Notes: a model not told the origin generated them from the sequence alone. Positions 1 through 4,862 are shown, counted from the first letter of the stretch. The stretch is 5,677 nucleotides of DNA from Phycisphaerae bacterium (GCA_029260155.1 JAJDDU010000238.1:1-5677), one strand, 5' to 3'. Translations and numbers: made by a program.

Positions 1-234
1 CTCGGCCTCTTCGATGTCCACGAACATCGCATCATCCCCGAGGCTCAACTCGGCGATGCAGTCACTCAGCAATCGGTAAATCTGCTTGCGTTCCGATTCG
101 CCGGCTCTGCTCAAGAAGGGGAACTGCGCGACGTTGCGTGCCAACCTGATGCGCGACGAAATCACAATGTCCGCGTACGGGCCATTGCCACATAGCCACT
201 CGCCGACTTGTTGTGTCAGATCGTCAATCGTCAC
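1..234 (-). CDS. mcsB: McsB protein-arginine kinase (ATP:guanido phosphotransferase), N-terminal part
   Basis: The first 78 codons of a gene that continues past the left edge. The product begins MTIDDLTQQV, and residues 26-34 read SSRIRLARN, the hallmark N-terminal motif of McsB (compare LSSRIRLARN in Bacillus). It is followed by FPFL and a helical stretch, as in the family. McsB transfers phosphate from ATP to arginine side chains; in Firmicutes this marks proteins for ClpCP degradation. The start is GTG at 234-232. It overlaps the mcsA stop codon as GTGA, so translation is probably coupled, and a weak AGAGG lies about 10 bases upstream inside mcsA. The catalytic domain is outside the window, so activity cannot be judged. 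The family assignment rests on the motif and on mcsA directly upstream. Confidence 0.88.
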   Translation of the reverse strand, partial: MTIDDLTQQVGEWLCGNGPYADIVISSRIRLARNVAQFPFLSRAGESERKQIYRLLSDCIAELSLGDDAMFVDIEEAE

Positions 235-722
235 GACGATTCAGCCTCTTCGATACGGTCCCGCAGCTTCGCAGCGAGTTCGTAGTCTTCGATCTCGACG
301 GCGTCCTGCATCTGCTTGCGCAGGCGTGCCGCCTTCGCATGCGCGGACGGCTCACCTCCGAGACGTCCCGGCACTTTTCCTACGTGGTGCGTGGCTCCGT
401 CGTGAGCACGCTCGATCAATGCCCGTAGGGGACGCTCGAACACGTCGTAATCGCGCGGGCACCCCAACAATCCTTGGCTGCGAAACTCGCGAAAAGTCAT
501 GCCGCAGTCCGGGCAGACCATGTCCGTCTTTTCCTTCGTCCCCGAAGCCTGTTTGATGAATCCGTCGAGGATGGAGTTTATCGACTCGTGCTTCTGCACG
601 GTGAACCCCTCCTCTCCTGCGCATCGTTCGCACAAGTGACGTTCTCGCTTCTCACCGTCCGGAGGAACGATGTCAAGCAAATGAACCGTCGCTTGTGACT
701 TGTTGCAGCGTTGACACATCAT
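231..722 (-). CDS. mcsA: McsA-like zinc-finger/UVR-domain protein, activator of McsB
   Basis: A 163-residue protein beginning MMCQRC. CxxC pairs lie at residues 3-6 (CQRC), 31-34 (CERC) and 70-73 (CPDC). The fourth site is only C88-P-R-D91, so its second cysteine is missing. HVGKVPGR follows at 113-120, and a C-terminal UVR helix pair at about 128-161 contains DYELAAKLRDRIEE. This is the McsA layout: a zinc-binding adaptor that activates the arginine kinase McsB, whose gene follows with a 4-base overlap. The frame is open to an ATG at 785, but the added 21 residues match nothing in McsA proteins. They also cover a likely promoter (798-770), so I prefer the ATG at 722; the adjacent ATG at 719 is equally possible. 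The Shine-Dalgarno is weak. No ctsR or clpC is seen in the window. Confidence 0.87.
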   Translation of the reverse strand: MMCQRCNKSQATVHLLDIVPPDGEKRERHLCERCAGEEGFTVQKHESINSILDGFIKQASGTKEKTDMVCPDCGMTFREFRSQGLLGCPRDYDVFERPLRALIERAHDGATHHVGKVPGRLGGEPSAHAKAARLRKQMQDAVEIEDYELAAKLRDRIEEAESS

Positions 723-769
723 CTTCGTGGACTCTACAGACCCCCAGCGCACCGCCTCTACTCCGCCAC

Positions 770-798
770 ACTCTAGGGTCCACATTCCCTATCGTCAA
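770..798 (-). promoter_or_regulatory. Putative sigma70-type promoter of mcsAB
   Basis: Read on the minus strand, TTGACG (798-793) and TAGAGT (775-770) are separated by 17 bases, matching 5/6 and 4/6 of the -35 and -10 consensus. Transcription would begin near 763, giving a leader of about 40 bases before the ATG at 722. It lies in the gap after the pterin-synthase stop codon and supports the shorter mcsA start. Sequence match only. Confidence 0.42.
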
Positions 799-826
799 CT
801 CGACCGGCTCTTCTGAAACCGGCGCA

Positions 827-1195
827 TCAGGAACGTAAGAACGTCGCCCTGCACCCTGGTGCTTCCTCGACGGACACGCTCTTGAGCCGCAATCCCCAAT
901 CCGCGGACCGCGACAGTTCCCGATGGATGGTTGCGGCTACGTTCTCAGCTGACGGGCCGGCGTCGGCAAACCAGGCGTGATCGTTCAAATGCCTGTGGTG
1001 AAGGCTCCGCGTCACCTCGCCGAGCCTCTGTCGGACGTCTTCAAAGTCCGCGACAAATCCCAAGTCGTCCAACGCGTCAGCGAACACGCACGCGATGACA
1101 CGCCAATCGTGCCCGTGAACCGGCTCGCGCGCGCCGTCCGCCATCAGCAATGAGTGAGTCGCAGAGAAGCCCGCTTCAACGGTGATTTCGTACAT
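827..1195 (-). CDS. 6-pyruvoyltetrahydropterin synthase family protein, PTPS-III type (probable folB bypass)
   Basis: A 122-residue protein of normal length for the PTPS/QueD family. Zinc ligands are H14 (in FSATH), H27 and H29 (HGH). VADFEDV at 48-54, HHRHLND at 66-72, GPSAEN at 80-85 and VEEAPG at 109-114 (pterin-anchoring Glu) all fit the family. The catalytic Cys four residues before HGH is Arg (R23), and the next residue is Glu (E24). An active-site Glu in this position defines PTPS-III enzymes, which make 6-hydroxymethyldihydropterin from dihydroneopterin triphosphate and replace FolB in folate synthesis, including in planctomycetes. The Asp before the catalytic His is also changed (H66). 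Role in folate rather than queuosine or biopterin synthesis is inferred. The frame is open up to 1432, but those 79 extra residues look non-coding; the ATG at 1195 matches the family start. The Shine-Dalgarno is weak. Confidence 0.86.
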   Translation of the reverse strand: MYEITVEAGFSATHSLLMADGAREPVHGHDWRVIACVFADALDDLGFVADFEDVRQRLGEVTRSLHHRHLNDHAWFADAGPSAENVAATIHRELSRSADWGLRLKSVSVEEAPGCRATFLRS

Positions 1196-1646
1196 AGGTT
1201 TGGATCCAACTCGCACTGCGCTACCGCGCACATCATCATACGTCCATACCGGTCGCCAAATGTTAATACCGCGCAAGCCGATACTCAATTGAGTTGACCC
1301 GCGCGGTCGGCGCGCTAAGATCGAAATGGGCGTAACAGCAGTAACGCCCAAGCGACTCAACCCGCCGGTTATCACCCGGCTGCGGCGTCGCGACGCGAAC
1401 ATCAGGCGGAGTGGTCGGTTGGTTACCGACAATCACCCGAACTCCGCCACCAAGTTACCGATCGCTCGCGCGGTCAGGTCCCCGGCTCGAATAGCCTCGT
1501 ATTCGAGGTGACGTCCGGTGCGTAGCGGGGAGCGACGCTCGGACAGCGCCCGGCCGGATCACAACCTGCCCGCGCGCGTTTCGTCTGCGCGTCGTCGACG
1601 CCATGCTATCAGCCTCTGTCACCCTGGGATCGCCCAACAGAGTATC
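1196..1646. other. Intergenic region with a dense series of inverted repeats (1327-1544)
   Basis: This 451-base stretch between the antiporter and the pterin synthase has no reading frame resembling a known protein. It contains a row of perfect or near-perfect inverted repeats: TGGGCGT/ACGCCCA (1327-1333 with 1344-1350), GCCGG/CCGGC (1364-1368 with 1376-1380), the palindrome GCGTCGCGACGC (1385-1396), GGCGGAGT/ACTCCGCC (1405-1412 with 1441-1448) enclosing GTCGGT/ACCGAC (1414-1419 with 1425-1430), CTCGAATA/TATTCGAG (1486-1493 with 1500-1507), and GTCCG..GCGT/ACGC.CGGAC (1513-1523 with 1535-1544). No T-run terminator follows on either strand. It could be a structured leader of the pterin gene, an independent RNA, or chance structure in GC-rich DNA. 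I do not recognise a known riboswitch, tRNA or tmRNA. Confidence 0.45.
1260..1294 (-). promoter_or_regulatory. Possible promoter with overlapping 12-bp palindrome, upstream of the pterin synthase
   Basis: On the minus strand TTGAGT (1288-1283) and TAACAT (1265-1260) lie 17 bases apart, each matching 4/6 of consensus. The leader to the ATG at 1195 would be about 58 bases. The -35 box forms half of a perfect palindrome, ACTCAATTGAGT (1283-1294), a plausible operator. A, T-rich hexamers stand out here against GC-rich surroundings. Prediction only. Confidence 0.3.
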
Positions 1647-2714
1647 TCATCCGGAACTCAGCAAGAGGACCATCCCCAGCATGTAGATCGCTGCCAGCAA
1701 GGCGGAATCCAGCCCGAATCGTCGTAAGATCGTCCGACGGCTCGCGTAGCTTAGCGAACCGACTACCACGCCGGTGAGCAGAATCGGCAGCACACCTGCG
1801 ATCAGGCTCTGTGAGGGATTGAAATTCTCTCCCGCCATCAGAAGCCCATCTCCGCGGAACATTGAGGCCACTTTCAACATCGGAATCACGAAGATGTTGA
1901 ACATATTGCTTCCGAAGATGTTGCCCAACGCCATGTCCAGGTTGCCCAAGCGGACCGCGGCTAGGCCGGTCGCGATTTCCGGCAGCGAGGTCGCTATGGC
2001 CAAGAACAGGAAACCCACGAACGTCGCGCCCAGCGAACCTCCGATCATCTCGATGGGATGGTCGGCCAACACATCGCCGGTGCGCGCCAGCCACCACGCG
2101 GATATGACCATAGCAGCCGACACCCCCGCGACTTTCAACATCAATCCAGGTGTGCGTTGCTTACGCGTGTCGGGCTTGGACGTGGTCGTAACTTGCTCAG
2201 CGCGAAACACCAGTCGCATGCAAACCACATAGCCAACGACAATGAGGATCATGACCGCGATTTCGCACGTGTTTGCAAACGCAGGGTTGGCCTGGAACTT
2301 GTCCACCAGCAGGATTCCCATCAGGACGAGCGACGTGAGAACAATCCCGAACGAGCTGCCCAGCGAGTGTGTGCCTCCCTTGCCGCTGAGGATCGACCCG
2401 CCGCCGATCGCCCAGTTCAGCACCACGATGAGAACGATGTTGAAGCTGCAGCTCCCGAAGATGGCCGAAAAGGCCATGTCGGTCTGACCCACCCAGGTGG
2501 CCGTTACCCCGCTCACGACTTCGGGTAGAGAGGTCACCGTCGCAAGCAACAGTGCGCCAACCCACGCGCCGCCAAGTCCGTACTCCTCCGCCACCGAGTC
2601 TGCCAGCTTCGCCAGACGTGAGCCTGCGAGGACGACCACCGCTCCGGCCAGAAAAATCTCCAAAAACAACGCCCAAGTGGGCAATCCCACCGAAAACCAC
2701 CACTCGCTAATCAC
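1647..2714 (-). CDS. CaCA-family cation antiporter (Na+/Ca2+ exchanger-like, YrbG type)
   Basis: A 355-residue, very hydrophobic inner-membrane protein with about ten membrane segments in two inverted halves. The two alpha repeats are clear: TSLPE at 61-65 with FGSCSFNI at 86-93, and TSLPE at 242-246 with GNIFGSNMFNI at 264-274. These Thr, Ser, Glu and Asn residues form the cation sites in NCX_Mj. A soluble loop at about 172-189 (TTTSKPDTRKQR) splits the halves. It probably exchanges Na+ or H+ for Ca2+ across the membrane; the ion is not determined by sequence alone. I chose GTG at 2714-2712 because GGGAG (2726-2722) lies 7 bases upstream and a TATAAT box lies just before. An ATG at 2837 would add 41 residues unlike this family and lies upstream of that promoter. 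In repeat 1 the usual GN and GSN are SA and GSC. Confidence 0.9.
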   Translation of the reverse strand: MISEWWFSVGLPTWALFLEIFLAGAVVVLAGSRLAKLADSVAEEYGLGGAWVGALLLATVTSLPEVVSGVTATWVGQTDMAFSAIFGSCSFNIVLIVVLNWAIGGGSILSGKGGTHSLGSSFGIVLTSLVLMGILLVDKFQANPAFANTCEIAVMILIVVGYVVCMRLVFRAEQVTTTSKPDTRKQRTPGLMLKVAGVSAAMVISAWWLARTGDVLADHPIEMIGGSLGATFVGFLFLAIATSLPEIATGLAAVRLGNLDMALGNIFGSNMFNIFVIPMLKVASMFRGDGLLMAGENFNPSQSLIAGVLPILLTGVVVGSLSYASRRTILRRFGLDSALLAAIYMLGMVLLLSSG

Positions 2715-2721
2715 CCAGATA

Positions 2722-2726
2722 CTCCC
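2722..2726 (-). promoter_or_regulatory. Ribosome binding site that fixes the antiporter GTG start
   Basis: GGGAG on the minus strand (2726-2722) lies 7 bases before GTG at 2714. No comparably placed site was noted for the alternative ATG at 2837. An ATG at 2728-2726 is in another frame and stops after five codons. Confidence 0.65.
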
Positions 2727-2760
2727 ATGTTCACAACGCCGCGTCACCGAACCGGGGGGG

Positions 2761-2790
2761 ATTATAGCCGCGGCACGCCGTTCGCGGCAG
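2761..2790 (-). promoter_or_regulatory. Putative promoter of the antiporter gene, with inverted repeat in the spacer
   Basis: The minus strand has a perfect -10 box, TATAAT (2766-2761), with a poor -35 candidate CTGCCG (2790-2785) 18 bases upstream. The start of transcription would be near 2754, giving a leader of about 40 bases. A 6-bp inverted repeat, GCCGCG (2767-2772) with CGCGGC (2783-2788), fills the spacer. A weak -35 plus a symmetric spacer suggests a regulated promoter, perhaps activator-dependent; this is inference. Confidence 0.45.
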
Positions 2791-2905
2791 ATCCCATAAG
2801 CGCCTTTGCGGGAAGCGAGGGCGCAAGCGTGTATCAAGGGGTACTGTAATTGTGGTCAAGAGGCGGCTTCGCGGTCACTTTGCCGCTGTCTCAACAACAA
2901 TCCGC

Positions 2906-2934
2906 TTGACTCGTGAAACGCATCCTGATACAGT
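2906..2934 (+). promoter_or_regulatory. Putative sigma70-type promoter reading toward the PEP-CTERM gene
   Basis: TTGACT (2906-2911) and TACAGT (2929-2934) are separated by 17 bases, 5/6 and 4/6 matches to consensus. Transcription would start near 2941, 256 bases before the PEP-CTERM start codon, and meets the intrinsic terminator at 2997-3046 first. Confidence 0.45.
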
Positions 2935-2940
2935 GCGCAC

Positions 2941-3046
2941 GCAAGGTCGGCGGCGGACTAGGCGTTGGCTTTGTGCGAGGAATAGGCATAGAGAGAGAGA
3001 GCGACGCGCGACGAGTGATTGTCGGCGCGGGCGCTCTCTTTTTTTT
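2941..3046 (+). ncRNA. Candidate small RNA or terminated leader transcript
   Basis: A promoter ending at 2934 and a strong intrinsic terminator ending at 3046 bound a predicted RNA of about 105 bases with no convincing reading frame. GTCGGCG occurs at 2946-2952 and again in the 3' arm of the terminator (3021-3027), so the first copy could pair with the terminator 5' arm and act as an antiterminator. Either a free-standing small RNA or a transcription attenuator for the downstream PEP-CTERM gene is possible. No known RNA family is recognised. Confidence 0.35.
2997..3046 (+). terminator. Intrinsic terminator in the leader region of the PEP-CTERM gene
   Basis: GAGAGCG (2997-3003) pairs with CGCTCTC (3032-3038). 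The inner stem CGCGCGAC (3005-3012) pairs with GTCG and CGCG (3021-3029, one bulged G), closing an 8-base loop. Eight Ts (3039-3046) follow directly. About 15 base pairs plus the U-tract make a textbook rho-independent terminator on the plus strand. The GA run at 2991-3000 is part of its 5' arm and can also pair with the T-tract. No plus-strand gene lies upstream for it to close. Confidence 0.75.
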
Positions 3047-3080
3047 GTGGAACTGCGGGTCCCACGGAGTTCTACCTCGC

Positions 3081-3108
3081 GTTTGTGTGGTGAATTGTTT
3101 GTGTGGTG
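3081..3108 (+). repeat. Perfect 12-bp direct repeat upstream of the PEP-CTERM gene
   Basis: GTTTGTGTGGTG occurs at 3081-3092 and again at 3097-3108, separated by AATT. The period of 16 bases and the position about 90-115 bases before the start codon suit a tandem regulator site or a leader element. I do not recognise the motif, and no good promoter lies between it and the gene. Confidence 0.5.
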
Positions 3109-3196
3109 TGCGGCATCGACTGCGACACGAAGTGAACGTCGTATCTGAGTCGTTTCGCACACCGCGCTTGTGGACGGACTTTCGAGGAGGAGATAC

Positions 3197-3883
3197 ATGA
3201 TGAAACGAATGGCATTGGCGTTGTTGGTCATCGCGATTCCCGCGACGACGGCGATGGCGCAGGTCGAGATGTTTACGGGCCTTGACCTGTTCGAGGCGGC
3301 GGCATCCGACGCGGGGAAGATCCTCAAGGGCATTGAGGATTTCGAGGAAGGCATCGGGGCCTTCGCCGGTCCGCTTCCTGATCCGTTGGGCAGCGCGCCA
3401 AACGACGGGTTCCCGACCGGATTGGCGTTCGGCAACATCGAGTTGTCGTCGAACCTTCTGGGCATCAACGCCACGACCACTGCGCCTGGTGGCGGGATGG
3501 TCCTGTTGCCTAGCGACTTCGTCGGCAGCCACACGCAAGTCGTTGGCGCGATCACCTTCACCGATAGCACGGACATCATGTTCCCCGATGGCGACAAGAC
3601 GGCCGTCGGATTCAACGTGCTCACCAATGGCGGGCCGGATGTTCAGGTTTCGGTGTTCGACATGAGCGGTGCGCAGGTGTTCCAGGATGTCGTCACGGCG
3701 AACAACAACGACACCTCTTTCGTCGGGTTCGTGTCCAGTGGCGCCATCGGCCGCATCAACGTTGCGGACCTGGGTGACCGCGGCGAGCTCGTGGACAACA
3801 TCCGCATGTACCAGGTTCCCGAGCCGGGCACGATGGGCCTGCTGGCGTTCGCTGGTTTGGCGATGCTGCGTCGTCGCCGCTAG
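3197..3883 (+). CDS. PEP-CTERM sorting domain protein, exported, unknown function
   Basis: A 228-residue exported protein. Residues 1-21 are a signal peptide (MMKR, a hydrophobic core, and a likely cut after AMA). The body, about 22-205, is acidic and rich in Gly, Ser, Thr and Asp with alternating hydrophobic strands such as VQVSVFDMSG (149-158), suggesting a secreted beta-rich domain; I recognise no enzyme motif. The C-terminus has VPEP (207-210), a short hydrophobic stretch and RRRR (225-228), the PEP-CTERM signal processed by an exosortase, usually for surface or extracellular-matrix proteins. Start: AGGAGG (3185-3190) lies 6 bases before ATG 3197 and 9 before the adjacent ATG 3200; either may be used. 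An in-frame ATG at 3170 would spoil the signal peptide. It is the only plus-strand gene and is flanked by terminators on both sides. The exosortase gene is not in the window. Confidence 0.9.
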   Translation: MMKRMALALLVIAIPATTAMAQVEMFTGLDLFEAAASDAGKILKGIEDFEEGIGAFAGPLPDPLGSAPNDGFPTGLAFGNIELSSNLLGINATTTAPGGGMVLLPSDFVGSHTQVVGAITFTDSTDIMFPDGDKTAVGFNVLTNGGPDVQVSVFDMSGAQVFQDVVTANNNDTSFVGFVSSGAIGRINVADLGDRGELVDNIRMYQVPEPGTMGLLAFAGLAMLRRRR

Positions 3884-3932
3884 ATCCAAACGCGTCTTTC
3901 TTGTAAGAGACGTGGGTTGAATAGCTAATAAT

Positions 3933-3978
3933 GGGCGGACCGGTCCTTGTCACGGATCGGTTCGCCCTTCTTCTTATT
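3933..3978. terminator. Strong intrinsic terminator between convergent genes, probably bidirectional
   Basis: Bases 3933-3946 pair with 3954-3967 over 14 base pairs (two G-U) around a 7-base loop. A T-rich tail, TTCTTCTTATT (3968-3978), follows on the plus strand, so it closes the PEP-CTERM transcript. On the minus strand the stem follows the stop codon of the small Cys-rich gene (3979-3977) and is followed by ATTATTAG, a weaker tail. A smaller hairpin (3893-3912, CGTCT/AGACG) lies just after the PEP-CTERM stop codon. Confidence 0.8.
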
Positions 3979-4213
3979 ACTCTGCGCGGAAGAACCGGGC
4001 ATTGGTCCCGCCTGGGCCGACGGCGAGACGCACTTTCCGACCGCAGCGCGGGCACCAGCCAACATAGGCACCCCCGGCGAGATTCTTGTACACGCGGGAA
4101 TAGACATCGCAGCAATCGAATTGGATGCCCAGCCAGCGTTTCCCGGTCGCGCTTGACGCCGTGCCCTCATCGCCCGCACGTACGTCGAGATTCTCGCCCG
4201 GCCGCTCATCCAT
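3977..4213 (-). CDS. Small Cys-rich (zinc-ribbon-like) conserved hypothetical protein
   Basis: A 78-residue protein of unknown function. After a polar N-terminus, residues 24-76 form a compact block: KRWLGIQFDCCDVY (C34, C35), KNLAGGAYVGWCPRCGRKV (C54, C57) and VGPGGTNARFFRA. Four cysteines, one pair as CPRC, suggest a single metal site such as zinc, but the first pair being CC rather than CxxC is unusual. I associate proteins of this pattern with planctomycetes; no function is known to me. It is the last gene of a minus-strand operon, starting 31 bases after the cyclodeaminase stop. The frame is open to a TTG at 4273 that would overlap that gene by 29 bases; I prefer ATG 4213 although it lacks a clear Shine-Dalgarno. 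Its stop codon lies in the tail of the shared terminator. Confidence 0.75.
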   Translation of the reverse strand: MDERPGENLDVRAGDEGTASSATGKRWLGIQFDCCDVYSRVYKNLAGGAYVGWCPRCGRKVRLAVGPGGTNARFFRAE

Positions 4214-4244
4214 GATCGTAGTATCGACCGGCTGAGACGATTCG

Positions 4245-4862
4245 CTAAGCGCGATCCGCCAGGTTGGCTTCAATCCGGGTGAGAGTTTTCGAGGACTTGC
4301 CGATCAGTCGGTCGATTTCAGCGTCGGTTTCACGCTTGCTGTTGCCTTCTTCGAGAAGGGCGGTGTTCACGCGGACCATGTAGGATGCCGCCCGAACCGA
4401 GGCGGCGGCGAGCGTCGCGGCAACGCCCAGGTCGCTGAGCAGATATCGTCCGGCGACGGGCAGCAAGCGTTCCATGATGTGGAGCGACTCGGAGGCGACG
4501 GCGGCGATTTCAAGGGGGACGCTGACGGCGACGCCCAACGCGGCATCGCGATCGGCGGCCGTCGAAGGGTCTTCCTTGGCGCACTTGGTAGCAGCTGTGA
4601 GGGCCAAGTAGGCACGGGCGTCCTCGTCAACCAACCCGCGAAGCACGTGGTCAAGGCGTTCAAGTTGGGCGAGCAGAGATTGCACCGACGCGACCGTCTC
4701 GGCGTCCGCATTCCGCCCGGGCGAATAGGCCGCCACCATGCGGGCCATCGCGCACGCGAGCGCACCCATTGCGGCCGTCACGCCACCGCCGCCCGGCGTC
4801 GGCTTCTTGGCGGCCACTGCGTCGAGAAACACGTTTAGATCCCCCGAACAGGCGGCCGTCAT
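4245..4862 (-). CDS. Cyclodeaminase/cyclohydrolase family protein (FTCD C-terminal / FchA type)
   Basis: A 205-residue, mainly helical, alanine-rich protein of the right length for stand-alone FchA or the cyclodeaminase domain of FTCD. The diagnostic N-terminal motif is FLDAVAAKKPTPGGGGVTAA (residues 12-31). DEDARAY at 79-85, VPLEIA at 115-120 and SDLGVAATLAAASVRAA at 143-159 also fit the family. Members act on one-carbon tetrahydrofolates, as formiminotetrahydrofolate cyclodeaminase or methenyltetrahydrofolate cyclohydrolase; the sequence alone does not say which. No formiminotransferase or histidine-degradation gene is near, so the cyclohydrolase role is slightly favoured by inference. Its ATG overlaps the stop of the upstream transferase as ATGA, indicating translational coupling; no good Shine-Dalgarno is visible. 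Confidence 0.87.
   Translation of the reverse strand: MTAACSGDLNVFLDAVAAKKPTPGGGGVTAAMGALACAMARMVAAYSPGRNADAETVASVQSLLAQLERLDHVLRGLVDEDARAYLALTAATKCAKEDPSTAADRDAALGVAVSVPLEIAAVASESLHIMERLLPVAGRYLLSDLGVAATLAAASVRAASYMVRVNTALLEEGNSKRETDAEIDRLIGKSSKTLTRIEANLADRA

Noticed and set aside
86..556. Plus-strand reading frame of 156 codons over mcsB and mcsA
   Set aside because: It is antisense to two recognised, overlapping genes, has Arg/Pro/Ser-rich content typical of a shadow frame, and matches no family.
1196..1432. 79-residue N-terminal extension of the pterin synthase
   Set aside because: The family begins at the ATG at 1195; the extension is unlike any PTPS, covers the hairpin cluster and the possible promoter, and is Arg-rich.
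1478..1510. tRNA-like T-arm (GGCTCGAATAGCC)
   Set aside because: The flanking bases do not form the 5-bp T stem or an acceptor stem, and no D or anticodon arm could be placed; the bases fit the CTCGAATA/TATTCGAG inverted repeat instead.
1455..1637. 60-codon minus-strand frame between antiporter and pterin synthase
   Set aside because: Arg-rich with no recognisable pattern, and it lies in the inverted-repeat region.
2991..3000. GA dinucleotide microsatellite
   Set aside because: Only five units; it is better explained as part of the 5' arm of the terminator.
2852..3200. Plus-strand frames of 95-98 codons upstream of the PEP-CTERM gene
   Set aside because: Both run through the intrinsic terminator and the direct repeat, are Arg-rich or low in complexity, and lack a good ribosome binding site.
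2891..3889. Long minus-strand frame of 332 codons opposite the PEP-CTERM gene
   Set aside because: Its His/Arg/Asp-rich content mirrors the GC-rich codons of the plus-strand gene, and it crosses the terminator and the leader. The plus-strand product has a signal peptide and VPEP signal, so it is the real gene.
4367..4765. Alternative-frame minus-strand ORF of 132 codons inside the cyclodeaminase gene
   Set aside because: Very Arg/Pro/Ser-rich and contained in a gene with clear family motifs.
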